In this document: positions 24,134-33,833 of the stretch, piece after piece
Position numbering within the stretch: the stretch's first letter is position 1
Layout of the letters: every line of letters begins with the position of its first letter
DNA from: Uliginosibacterium gangwonense
GTDB taxonomy: Bacteria; Pseudomonadota; Gammaproteobacteria; Burkholderiales; Rhodocyclaceae
DNA length: 39,724 bases
NCBI GenBank assembly: GCA_020723855.1
Contig: DYIB01000011.1
Location: forward strand, 1-39,724
Reading direction: 5' to 3'
Program-made: the position numbers and the translations under genes
Notes under the pieces: generated by a model
Database searches by the model: none
What the model saw: only the letters and a program-made list of their open reading frames with translations
What the model was told of the DNA's origin: nothing

Positions 24134-24784
24134 ATGACCAACCTGAACATCCCTCATGGCACCTCGCTGAACCTTCAGTTCGCGCACGTAAACCGGCATA
24201 GGCGAATGCGTGCCCGGCTCATCGGCTTCCTGGAGGGCGAAGGGCTGATCATCACCGCACCGCTGGAGGGCAACCTGCCGGCCTCGGTGGTGGAGAACGA
24301 CGAATTGGTGGTGCGTTACGTGTCCGGGAAACACATCTATGCCTTCCGATCGGGCGTACTGAAGGTCGCCGTAACCCCTTACCGGCATGTACACCTATCC
24401 TGGCCGACCGTCATCGACCAGACCGTGGTGCGCAATGCAGAGCGGGTGACAGTGACCTTGCCTGCCATCGTACGCCGGCCGGACCGGGCCAGTGACCCCG
24501 AACAGGCCACCATTCATGATCTATCGGCCACGGGCGCCATGCTGCGCGGGTCGGCAGACCCCGGCCCGGAGGACGGCACCCTGGAGTTGGAATTCGAGGT
24601 CGTGTTCGCGGGACAACCCTCCGGCATCCGCACGCAGGCCACGATACGCAGCAGGCGCGAAATTCTTCAACCCGACGGCAGCAAGGCTTACCAATACGGG
24701 GTTCGGTTCGGACCCATGGATGAACAGCAGGCTCTGTATCTGCGCGGCTTCGTCCTGGAGACACTCATCCTGCGGCGGACCTGA
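24134..24784 (+). CDS. PilZ domain protein (YcgR-like), probable c-di-GMP receptor
   Basis: The 216-residue cytoplasmic protein has a YcgR-type N-terminal barrel (about 8-90) and a C-terminal PilZ domain (about 98-210). The c-di-GMP-binding motifs are intact: RxxxR at R100-R104 (RNAER) and DxSxxG at 129-134 (DLSATG). Proteins of this layout couple c-di-GMP to flagellar motors or surface behaviour; no such genes are nearby. It lies between moxR and its VWA partner, in a segment flanked by a 20-bp direct repeat. Its base composition seems slightly less GC-rich than its neighbours. Both points suggest insertion. Confidence 0.88.
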   Translation: MTNLNIPHGTSLNLQFAHVNRHRRMRARLIGFLEGEGLIITAPLEGNLPASVVENDELVVRYVSGKHIYAFRSGVLKVAVTPYRHVHLSWPTVIDQTVVRNAERVTVTLPAIVRRPDRASDPEQATIHDLSATGAMLRGSADPGPEDGTLELEFEVVFAGQPSGIRTQATIRSRREILQPDGSKAYQYGVRFGPMDEQQALYLRGFVLETLILRRT

Positions 24785-24812
24785 GCGGCTGGTGTTCATG
24801 GCGAGGCATAAT
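24783..24812 (+). repeat. Direct repeat, copy 2: orphan moxR 3'-end remnant
   Basis: The first 20 bases are identical to 24077-24096. The next ten continue to encode the same peptide (Ala-Arg-His-Asn) with different codons: GCG AGG CAT AAT against GCC CGG CAC AAC. The whole ten-residue MoxR ending is thus kept, although it lies outside any gene and the frame runs on to a stop at 24906-24908. Synonymous-only differences imply descent from a diverged, functional moxR. Confidence 0.75.
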
Positions 24813-24941
24813 TCGGTCATCACGGGGCTTGAATTGCTGTGCTATCCCTTCGCAACCGCCGCAGATGAATCTGGTATTCCCTGCCTGATTCCCTCGTTGA
24901 AGGCGTAGATACGAAGCGCAGATATCGCGTTCGTCAGGTCC

Positions 24942-26114
24942 ATGCTCATCGACTTCTTCCTCCACCTCAAGGCGCGCAAGCTGCCGGTATCCACCAAGGA
25001 ATTCCTCACCCTCCTGGAGGCGCTGGAACGCAAGGTGTGCGGCCATAGCATCGACGATTTCTATTACCTGTCGCGCGCCTGCCTGGTCAAGGACGAGACC
25101 GATTTCGACAAGTTCGACCAGGCCTTCGGCGAGTATTTCAAGGGTGTGGAGGGAATTCCCGGGCTGGAGGCGGAGATCCCCGAGGAGTGGCTGCGCTTCC
25201 TGGCGAAGAAGCACCTGACGCCCGAAGAGAAGGCCAGGCTGGAGAAGCTGGGCTGGGACAAGCTGCTGGAGGAGTTCAAGAAGCGCCTGGCGGAGCAGAA
25301 GGAGCGCCACCAGGGCGGCTCCAAATGGATCGGCACCGGCGGCAGCAGTCCCTTCGGCGCCCACGGCTATCACCCGGAAGGCATCCGCATCGGCCCCGAG
25401 AGCGCGGGCAACCGCACCGCCGTCAAGGTGTGGGAGAGCCGCGAGTACCGCAACCTGGACGATTCCGTGGAACTGGGCACGCGCAACATCAAGGTGGCCC
25501 TGCGGCGCCTGCGCAAGTTCGCCCGCGACGGGGCGCCGGAGGAACTGGACCTGGACGGCACCATCTCGGCCACCGCCAGGAATGCCGGCTACCTGGACCT
25601 GCTCATGCGCCCCGAGCGCCACAATACGGTCAAGGTGCTGCTGTTCCTGGACATCGGCGGCTCCATGGACGATCACATCAAGGTGTGCGAAGAGCTGTTC
25701 TCGGCGGCACGCACCGAGTTCAAGCACCTGGAGTACTTCTATTTCCACAACTGCGTCTATGACCACCTGTGGCGCGACAACCGCCGCCGCCACTCGGAGC
25801 GCTTCGCCACCTGGGACGTGATGCACAAGTACGGCCCCGACTACAAGCTGATCTTCGTCGGCGACGCCACCATGAGCCCCTACGAGATCCTGCAGCCGGG
25901 CGGCTCGGTGGAATACATGAACGAGGAATCGGGCGCCACCTGGATGCGGCGCCTGCTCGACACCTATCCCCACGCGGTATGGCTCAATCCCGAACCCGAG
26001 CACCTGTGGACCTACCGCCACTCCATCAACATCATGCACAACATCATGGGCGGGCGCATGTTCCCGCTGACCCTGGACGGACTGGAACGGGCCATGCGCC
26101 TGTTGAGCAAATAG
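24942..26114 (+). CDS. VWA domain protein, CoxE-like (MoxR partner)
   Basis: The 390-residue protein has a helical, charged N-terminal half (LTPEEKARLEKLGWDKLLEE, then a Gly-rich stretch near 125-150). A VWA domain from about residue 230 carries the metal-binding DxGxS motif D237-I-G-G-S241. Family members pair with MoxR ATPases. The domain ends with WLNPEPEHLWTYRHSINIM, a conserved part of this subfamily. The ATG at 24942 has only a weak AGG upstream. The 157 bp before it holds the moxR-end remnant and no gene. It is probably translated on the same mRNA as moxR. Confidence 0.88.
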   Translation: MLIDFFLHLKARKLPVSTKEFLTLLEALERKVCGHSIDDFYYLSRACLVKDETDFDKFDQAFGEYFKGVEGIPGLEAEIPEEWLRFLAKKHLTPEEKARLEKLGWDKLLEEFKKRLAEQKERHQGGSKWIGTGGSSPFGAHGYHPEGIRIGPESAGNRTAVKVWESREYRNLDDSVELGTRNIKVALRRLRKFARDGAPEELDLDGTISATARNAGYLDLLMRPERHNTVKVLLFLDIGGSMDDHIKVCEELFSAARTEFKHLEYFYFHNCVYDHLWRDNRRRHSERFATWDVMHKYGPDYKLIFVGDATMSPYEILQPGGSVEYMNEESGATWMRRLLDTYPHAVWLNPEPEHLWTYRHSINIMHNIMGGRMFPLTLDGLERAMRLLSK

Positions 26115-26157
26115 GCGCCGCGGGCGACAATACGCCCCTCGTTCGAGGAGCGATCCC

Positions 26158-26850
26158 ATGCACAACGAACAATTCGGCGGCCGCGCCCGGCGCCAGGCCC
26201 TGCTCAAGCTCGCGGCCACCGGGGCCCTGGGTGCGGGCGGCATCCTGGGCCGCGCGCGCGGCGCCTTCGCCGCCGGCTCCCTGCCGGCCACGCCCGGCAT
26301 GCGCCACATCCGCGGCCCCGTGACCATCGACAATCAGCGCGCCACCATCGGCGCGCCGGTGCGGCCAGGCCAGACCGTGACCACCGGCCCGGGCGGCGAG
26401 GCCATCTACATCCTGGGCTCGGATGCCTTCATGCAGCGGGAAAATTCCAAGGTCACTTTCACCGACACGGGCGGCGTGCACCTGGTGCGCATCGCCACCG
26501 GCAAGCTGCTCGGCGTGTTCGGCCGCAGCCAGCGCACGCTGCAGGTGGCGACCACCGCCGCCACCATCGGCATCCGCGGCACCGGCTGCTACATCGAGGC
26601 GGACGACAACCAGACCTACTTCTGCCTGTGCTACGGCGAAGCGGAGGTGATCCCCGCCGCCGACCCGCAGAAGAAGGAGGTCGTGCGCACCGAACACCAC
26701 GACAGGCCCATGACCATCCGCAAGTCCGGTACGCCGCTGATGGCGCCGGCGCGGGTGATCAACCACACGGACGCGGAACTCATCCTGCTGGAGAACTCGG
26801 TCGGCCGCTGGCCGCCGTTCTACGGCAAGCCGGGCTACAACCCCATTTGA
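26158..26850 (+). CDS. Tat-exported FecR-domain protein
   Basis: The 230-residue protein starts with a twin-arginine-type signal (RARRQALLKLA, RR at 11-12, then a hydrophobic run to AFA near residue 38). A FecR-like beta domain follows (about 45-165): GPVTIDNQRATIGAPVRPGQ, FMQRENSKVTF, VATTAATIGIRGTGCY. FecR domains occur in periplasmic regulators and in structural or adhesin-related proteins; this one has no transmembrane anchor beyond the signal. GAGGAG lies 7 nt before the ATG. It follows the VWA gene by 43 bp and could be an exported client of the MoxR-VWA pair (inference). Confidence 0.82.
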   Translation: MHNEQFGGRARRQALLKLAATGALGAGGILGRARGAFAAGSLPATPGMRHIRGPVTIDNQRATIGAPVRPGQTVTTGPGGEAIYILGSDAFMQRENSKVTFTDTGGVHLVRIATGKLLGVFGRSQRTLQVATTAATIGIRGTGCYIEADDNQTYFCLCYGEAEVIPAADPQKKEVVRTEHHDRPMTIRKSGTPLMAPARVINHTDAELILLENSVGRWPPFYGKPGYNPI

Positions 26851-26853
26851 CGG

Positions 26854-28653
26854 TCACGCCTCCTGGGCCGGGGGTGCAACTTTCAGGACCTCCTCCATGG
26901 TGGTGATGCCCTGGGCCACCTTCATCGCGCCGGAGATGCGCAGCGGCTTCATGCCCTCCCGGTAGGCCTGTTCCCGCAGCCGGGCGACATCCGTTTCCTT
27001 GGTCACCAGTTTGCGCAGCTCGGGCGACATGAGCATGATCTCGTACAGCCCCACGCGCCCCAGGTAGCCCGTCATGCGGCACTCCAGGCAGCCCTGGGGG
27101 AAGTACAGGGTGGCGGGCTTGGCTGCCTTCCAGGGGTGCACCAGCTCCTGCCACAGTTCCTCGTCCTCGGCGCGCATGCCCCCCGCCTTCTTGCAGTGGG
27201 GACACAGGGTGCGCACCAGGCGCTGGGCCATCACTCCCAGGATCGTCGCATTGAGCAGGTAGGCCGGTGCGCCCAGGTCCAGCAGGCGCGTGATGGCGGA
27301 AGGCGCGTCGTTGGTGTGCAGGGTCGACAGCACCAGGTGGCCGGTGAGCGCCGCCTGGATGGCCATGTCGGCGGTCTCCAGGTCGCGGATCTCGCCCACC
27401 ATGATGATGTCCGGATCCTGGCGCATCAGCGCCCGCACGCCCTCGGCGAAACCCATGTCGATGGCGTGCTGGACCTGCACCTGGTTGAAGGACGGCTCGA
27501 TCATCTCGATCGGGTCCTCGATGGTGCACACGTTCACCTCCGGCGTGGCGAGCTGCTTGAGCGTCGAGTACAGGGTGGTGGTCTTGCCCGAGCCGGTCGG
27601 GCCGGTCACCAGGATGATGCCGTCGGGCCGGGAGGTCATGGCCTGCCAGCGGCCGTTGTCCTCGGCGGTGAAGCCCAGCTCGGCGAAATCGCGCACCAGC
27701 ACTTCCGGATCGAAGATGCGCATGACCAGCTTCTCGCCGAAGGCGGTGGGCAGCGTGGACAGGCGCAGTTCCACCTCCTGGCCGCCGGGCGTGCGCGTCT
27801 TGATGCGGCCGTCCTGGGGGCGGCGCTTTTCCACCACGTCCATGCGCCCGAGGATCTTGATGCGGCTGGTCATGGCGTTCATGACCGGCATGGGGATCTG
27901 GTACACCTGGTGCAGCACGCCGTCGATGCGGAAGCGCACCAGCCCCAACTCGCGGCGCGGCTCGATATGGATATCCGAGGCGCGCTGGTCGAAGGCGTAC
28001 TGCCACAGCCAGTCCACGATGCGCACGATGTGCTGGTCGTTGGCGTCGAACTGGCGGTTGGTCTTGCCCAGCTCGACCAACTGCTCGAAGTTGGACAGGC
28101 CGCTGCCAGCCGTCTCGCCCGCCTGGGCCGCCTTCTTCACCGAGCGCGCCAGGTTGTAGAACTCGACCAGGTAGCGGCTGATGTCCTCGGGGTTGGCGAT
28201 GACGGGCTTGATGTCCTTGCGCAGGATGGGCCGGAGCTCTTTCTCCCACTCGCGCAGGTAGGGCTCGGCGGTGGCGATCACCACTTCGCGCGCGGTCACG
28301 CCCACCGGCAGGATCCTGAAGCGGGCGGCATAGGCGTTGGACATCACCTCCGTGACTGCGGAGAAGTCGATCTTGAGGGGATCGATGTGCAGGTAGTCCA
28401 TGCCCGCGTGGCGGGCCAGCCACTCGGTCAGGGCCTCCAGGGTCAATACCTTGTGGGGCGGCTGCCGGGATTTGAACTTCTGCTCGGCCACCACCACCAG
28501 CGGGTGCACGTCGCCGCGGAAATAGCGGCGCTCCTTCTTGAACGCTTCCGCTTCATCGGCATCGATCATGCCGTCCGCCGCCAGCGCATCGAGCACTTCT
28601 GGCAGGGTCAGGCGATGCTCGCGCGGGGCTTTCTTTTCCTGGGCTGTGGACAT
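26854..28653 (-). CDS. GspE/PulE/PilB family secretion or pilus ATPase
   Basis: The 599-residue hexameric-type ATPase has an N-terminal GspE/PilB domain (about 15-170), Asp box ASDIHIEP (225-232), Walker A GPTGSGKT (351-358), Walker B DIIMVGEIRD (about 415-424), His box STLHTNDAPSAITRLLDLG, and a zinc tetracysteine (C484, C487, C522, C525). Such ATPases drive type II secretion or type IV pilus assembly. No other secretion or pilin genes are adjacent, so the system it serves is elsewhere. The start at 28653 (MSTAQEKKAPREH) is preceded by a good promoter. It ends 3 bp from the convergent FecR-domain gene. Confidence 0.92.
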   Translation of the reverse strand: MSTAQEKKAPREHRLTLPEVLDALAADGMIDADEAEAFKKERRYFRGDVHPLVVVAEQKFKSRQPPHKVLTLEALTEWLARHAGMDYLHIDPLKIDFSAVTEVMSNAYAARFRILPVGVTAREVVIATAEPYLREWEKELRPILRKDIKPVIANPEDISRYLVEFYNLARSVKKAAQAGETAGSGLSNFEQLVELGKTNRQFDANDQHIVRIVDWLWQYAFDQRASDIHIEPRRELGLVRFRIDGVLHQVYQIPMPVMNAMTSRIKILGRMDVVEKRRPQDGRIKTRTPGGQEVELRLSTLPTAFGEKLVMRIFDPEVLVRDFAELGFTAEDNGRWQAMTSRPDGIILVTGPTGSGKTTTLYSTLKQLATPEVNVCTIEDPIEMIEPSFNQVQVQHAIDMGFAEGVRALMRQDPDIIMVGEIRDLETADMAIQAALTGHLVLSTLHTNDAPSAITRLLDLGAPAYLLNATILGVMAQRLVRTLCPHCKKAGGMRAEDEELWQELVHPWKAAKPATLYFPQGCLECRMTGYLGRVGLYEIMLMSPELRKLVTKETDVARLREQAYREGMKPLRISGAMKVAQGITTMEEVLKVAPPAQEA

Positions 28654-28683
28654 GGGCGGCTCGGGCGAGTGGCTGTCGGCGGG

Positions 28684-28712
28684 ACTATAACCGACCGACC
28701 GCCGGCGCTCAA
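28684..28712 (-). promoter_or_regulatory. Sigma-70-type promoter for the PulE-like ATPase gene
   Basis: On the minus strand, TTGAGC (28707-28712), a 17-bp spacer and TATAGT (28684-28689) lie about 31 bp before the start codon. This gives the ATPase gene its own promoter, separate from htpG. Confidence 0.6.
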
Positions 28713-28801
28713 TGATTTCGGCACGGTTGTTGCGTAGAAATGTGCCGATCCGGAACAAGCGACAAACAACGATTCTGACCCCGGCGAGCCATCGCTGGTT
28801 T

Positions 28802-28836
28802 GCCTTCCGCGGCCGCAGGGCCGCGGAAGGCTTTTT
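28802..28836 (+). terminator. Strong terminator hairpin oriented plus, without an upstream plus-strand gene
   Basis: A perfect 13-bp stem (28802-28814 with 28819-28831) with a GCAG loop is followed by TTTTT on the plus strand. The flanking genes (PulE-like ATPase, htpG) are both on the minus strand. Read in that direction the hairpin has no U-tract. It could still slow or protect the htpG mRNA 3' end, whose stop codon is 15 bp away. Confidence 0.7.
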
Positions 28837-28850
28837 GCTTGCGGCGGCAG

Positions 28851-30779
<1,929 letters not shown>

Positions 30780-30807
30780 TTTGGGTCTCCCATATCAAAC
30801 TTTCACG

Positions 30808-30835
30808 ATATGGGGGCGGGATGGGGGTTTTCAAG
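30808..30835 (-). promoter_or_regulatory. Sigma-32 (heat-shock) promoter of htpG
   Basis: On the minus strand, CTTGAAA (30829-30835), a 14-bp spacer and CCCATAT (30808-30814) match the RpoH consensus almost perfectly. The -10 is one arm of an 8-10-8 inverted repeat (30789-30796 with 30807-30814) whose other arm reaches the htpG Shine-Dalgarno sequence. Confidence 0.85.
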
Positions 30836-30838
30836 AGC

Positions 30839-30898
30839 GGTGACGGATGACGAAGCCCGCCGTCACGCGTCACTCGTCGCTGGTCGCCGCCCTCACAC
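30839..30898. repeat. Heptad-type intergenic repeat between spoVR and htpG
   Basis: Degenerate 7-bp units of the TGACGAG/CTCGTCA type (CGTCACG, CGTCACT, CGTCGCT, GGTCGCC) run after an opposite-sense GTGACGGATGACG, giving an imperfect hairpin. It is the same motif family as the element at 33756-33830. It overlaps the last codons of spoVR. Confidence 0.55.
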
Positions 30899-32458
30899 CC
30901 GCTTCTCGTAAGGGCATTCCCAGGCGCGCACCAGCACGCCCTGGGCATCCACGCTCTCCAGGCGCACGGTGAAGCGCCACAGCCGCGCCAGATGCTTGAG
31001 CACCTCGGGCGTGGTGTCGGACAGGGGGCGCCGCCGGGTTTGCAGATGGCGCAGGGTCAGGCGCCGGTGGCCATGGATGTCCACGTCCCACACCTGGATA
31101 TTGGGCTCCCGCTGGGACAGGTTGTACTGTTCGGCCAGCTTCTCGCGCACATAGCGGTAGCCCGAATCGTCGTGGATGGCCGTGACTTCCAGCTTGTCGC
31201 GCGAATCGTCGTCGAGGACGCAGAACAGGCGCATGTCGCGCATCAGCTTGGGCGAGAGGAACTGGGCAATGAAGCTCTCGTCCTTGAAGTTGCGCATGGC
31301 GAAGTCCATGGTCTCCAGCCAGTTGCTGCCGGCGATGTCCGGGAACCAGCGCTTGTCCTCTTCCGTCGGGTGCTCGCAGATGCGGCGGATGTCCGTCATC
31401 ATGTTGAACCCAAGGGCGTAGGGGTTGATGCCCCGGTACCAGGGGGCCGTGACCGGCGGCTGGTAGATCACGTTGGTATGGGACTGGATGAACTCCAGCA
31501 TGAACGCGTCCGACAGCAGCCCTTCGTCGTACAGGGTGTTGAGGATGGTGTAATGCCAGAAGCAGGCCCAGCCCTCGTTCATCACCTGGGTATGGCGCTG
31601 CGGATAGAAGTACTGCGCGATCTTGCGCACGATGCGCACCACCTCGCGCTGCCAGGGCTCCAGCAGGGGTGCATTTTTCTCGATGAAATAGAGAATGTTC
31701 TCCTGGGGCTCCGGCGGGAAGCGCTTGGGCTCCTGCTCGGTATGCTCCTCGGCCCGCTTGGGCAGGGTGCGCCACAGCTCGTTTACCTGGGACTGCAGAT
31801 ACTCCTCCCGCTCGCGGCGGCGCGCTTCCTCCTGGGCCAGGGACAGCTTGTAGGGCCGCTTGTAGCGGTCCACCCCGTAGTTCATCAGGGCGTGGCAGGA
31901 ATCCAGCAATTCCTCGACCTGGTCCACGCCGTAGCGCTCCTCGCACTCCGAGATGTAATTGCGCGCATAGACCAGGTAATCGATGATGGAAGAGGCGTCG
32001 GTCCACGTGCGGAACAGATAGTTGCCCTTGAAAAAGGAGTTGTGCCCGTACGAGGCATGGGCGATCACCAGGGCCTGCATCGTCATGGTGTTCTCTTCCA
32101 TGAGATAGGCGATGCAGGGATCGGAGTTGATGACGATCTCGTACGCCAGCCCCATCTGTCCGCGGCGATAGGACTTCTCCGTCATCAGGAAGTGCTTGCC
32201 GAAGGACCAGTGGTGGTAGTTCATCGGCATGCCGACCGAGGCGTAGGCGTCCATCATCTGCTCGGCGGTGATGATCTCGAGCTGGTTCGGATAGGTGTCG
32301 AGCTTGTAGCGCTCGGCAACCCGCGCGATCTCCGCGTGGTATTCGTCGATCAGCTCGAAGGTCCACTCCGACGGCGACGGCAGCGGCCGCCGGGTCCTGG
32401 CGCGGCGCTTGCGTCTTGTCTGTTCCGGTTGGGCCGGCAGGTGGACCGTCTCGGTCAT
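30893..32458 (-). CDS. spoVR: SpoVR family protein (YcgB-like)
   Basis: The protein of about 521 residues is strongly similar in pattern to E. coli YcgB: WTFELIDEYHAEIARVAERY, EQMMDAYASVGMPMNYHHW, GLAYEIVINSDPCIAYLMEENT, HASYGHNSFFKGNYLF and VMNEGWACFWHYTI. The H/E-rich motifs suggest a metal-binding enzyme fold, but the molecular function is not established. SpoVR travels with PrkA and YeaH in many proteobacteria. I place the start at 32458 (MTETVHL); GAGGGG is only 3 nt upstream. An in-frame ATG at 32476, overlapping yeaH, is a fair alternative that adds six residues. Confidence 0.92.
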   Translation of the reverse strand: MTETVHLPAQPEQTRRKRRARTRRPLPSPSEWTFELIDEYHAEIARVAERYKLDTYPNQLEIITAEQMMDAYASVGMPMNYHHWSFGKHFLMTEKSYRRGQMGLAYEIVINSDPCIAYLMEENTMTMQALVIAHASYGHNSFFKGNYLFRTWTDASSIIDYLVYARNYISECEERYGVDQVEELLDSCHALMNYGVDRYKRPYKLSLAQEEARRREREEYLQSQVNELWRTLPKRAEEHTEQEPKRFPPEPQENILYFIEKNAPLLEPWQREVVRIVRKIAQYFYPQRHTQVMNEGWACFWHYTILNTLYDEGLLSDAFMLEFIQSHTNVIYQPPVTAPWYRGINPYALGFNMMTDIRRICEHPTEEDKRWFPDIAGSNWLETMDFAMRNFKDESFIAQFLSPKLMRDMRLFCVLDDDSRDKLEVTAIHDDSGYRYVREKLAEQYNLSQREPNIQVWDVDIHGHRRLTLRHLQTRRRPLSDTTPEVLKHLARLWRFTVRLESVDAQGVLVRAWECPYEKRV

Positions 32459-32465
32459 GGACCCC

Positions 32466-33746
32466 TCACGCGGCATGGCTGTGCTGCTGTTTCTTGAAGA
32501 GTTCGCGGAACACCGGATAGATATCCGCCGGCGACTTGATCCGCTGCATGGCGAAGAAGCGGTGGCGCTCCTTCACCCGGGTGTACTCATGCCACAGATT
32601 CTGCTCCGGCGCGTCGGTAATTTCAATGTAGGCGTAGTACTGCAGCAGGGGCATGATCTTGTCGATCAGCAGTTCGCTGCAGATGGACGAATCGTCGTCC
32701 CAGTTCTCGCCGTCCGAGGCCTGGGCGGCGTAGATGTTCCATTCGTTGGTGGGATAACGCTTCTCGATGATCTCCAGCATGAGCTTCAGGGCCGACGACA
32801 CGACCGTGCCCCCGCTCTCGCGCGAGTGGAAGAATTCCTCCTCGTCCACTTCCGACGCCTGGGTGTGATGGCGGATGAACACCACTTCGATCTTCTCGTA
32901 CGCGCGCGTGAGGAACAGGTACAGCAGGATGAAGAAGCGCTTGGCCATGTCCTTGCGCGCCTCGTCCATGGAACCGGACACGTCCATCAGGCAGAACATG
33001 ACCGCCTGGTTGGTGGGCCGCGGCTGCTTGACACGGTTGATGTAGCGCAGGTCGAAGGGATCGAGGTAGGGAATGCGCAGAATGCGTCCGCGCAGGTGGT
33101 GGATCTCCTCTTCCAGGCGGCGGATCTCCTCGCTGCGATCGGCCGGGTCGAGGCGGATGCGTTCCAGTTCCTCCTGCAGCCGCTTCAACTCCTGCACCAG
33201 GGGGGAGGCCAGGGCGATGCGCCGGGCGATGGCCCCTTTCATGGAGCGCACCACATGGATGTTGGAGGGAGTGCCCTCGCTGGTGAAGCCGGCGCGCACC
33301 GTCTTCATCTCATGGGTGGGGGCGAGGTAGGTTTTCACCAGGTTGGGCAGTTCCAGGTCCTCGAAGAAATACTGCATGAACTCTTCGCGCGACAGTTCGA
33401 AGACGAAATCGTCCTCCCCCTCGCCCTGGTTGCTGGCCTTGCCCTTGCCGGAGCCGCCCCCGCCGCCCTTCGGCCGGTCGATGAGGTCGCCCTTGGTGTA
33501 CTGCTCGTTGCCCGGATGCACCGATTCCCACACGCCGCCGCGGCCGTGGCCTATGGTGGGCTCGGAGATGTCCTTGACGGGAATGGAAACCGACTCGCCG
33601 TTCTCCATGTCGGTGATGCTGCGTCCCTTGACCGCGCGGGCCACCGCCTCCTTCACCTGGGCCTTGTAGCGGCGCAGGAAACGCTCGCGGTTGACGGCGC
33701 TCCTGTTCTTGCCGTTGAGACGTCTGTCTATGACGAGCTGGAACAT
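32466..33746 (-). CDS. yeaH: YeaH/YhbH family VWA-like protein (DUF444)
   Basis: The 426-residue protein has a basic N-terminal part ([17 protein letters not shown]), a Gly/Lys-rich linker near 92-110, a coiled-coil-like stretch (185-220), and a C-terminal VWA-like domain with the metal site D255-V-S-G-S259. [12 protein letters not shown] is a strong DUF444 marker. In enterobacteria yeaGH is a stress and starvation operon; the role of YeaH is not known biochemically. It is the middle gene of prkA-yeaH-spoVR, read after a repeat-containing 87-bp gap. Confidence 0.93.
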   Translation of the reverse strand: MFQLVIDRRLNGKNRSAVNRERFLRRYKAQVKEAVARAVKGRSITDMENGESVSIPVKDISEPTIGHGRGGVWESVHPGNEQYTKGDLIDRPKGGGGGSGKGKASNQGEGEDDFVFELSREEFMQYFFEDLELPNLVKTYLAPTHEMKTVRAGFTSEGTPSNIHVVRSMKGAIARRIALASPLVQELKRLQEELERIRLDPADRSEEIRRLEEEIHHLRGRILRIPYLDPFDLRYINRVKQPRPTNQAVMFCLMDVSGSMDEARKDMAKRFFILLYLFLTRAYEKIEVVFIRHHTQASEVDEEEFFHSRESGGTVVSSALKLMLEIIEKRYPTNEWNIYAAQASDGENWDDDSSICSELLIDKIMPLLQYYAYIEITDAPEQNLWHEYTRVKERHRFFAMQRIKSPADIYPVFRELFKKQQHSHAA

Positions 33747-33755
33747 ATCAACCCC

Positions 33756-33830
33756 GTGACGAGTGACAGGTGACAGGCGACGGGCCGAGAAGCGCCGGGG
33801 CTGTCACTCGTCACCCGCCACTCATCACCG
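33756..33830. repeat. 7-bp-period repeat forming a large hairpin between prkA and yeaH
   Basis: Arm 1 (33756-33784) is built of TGACGAG, TGACAGG, TGACAGG, CGACGGG. Arm 2 (33801-33830) has the complementary units TCGTCAC, CCGCCAC, TCATCAC. GTGACGAGTGACAG (33756-33769) and CTGTCACTCGTCAC (33801-33814) are a perfect 14-bp inverted repeat. It fills the gap between two co-directional operon genes. Confidence 0.8.
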
Positions 33831-33833
33831 TCT

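Noticed and set aside
30789-30814. The htpG inverted repeat as an RNA thermometer hiding the ribosome site
   Set aside because: The 5' arm is the -10 element itself, so it should not be transcribed from the sigma-32 promoter. A DNA operator is the only reasonable reading.
30992-32497. Plus-strand open frame of about 500 codons opposite spoVR
   Set aside because: Composition is that of an antisense shadow, with no recognisable domain. SpoVR on the other strand is unmistakable.
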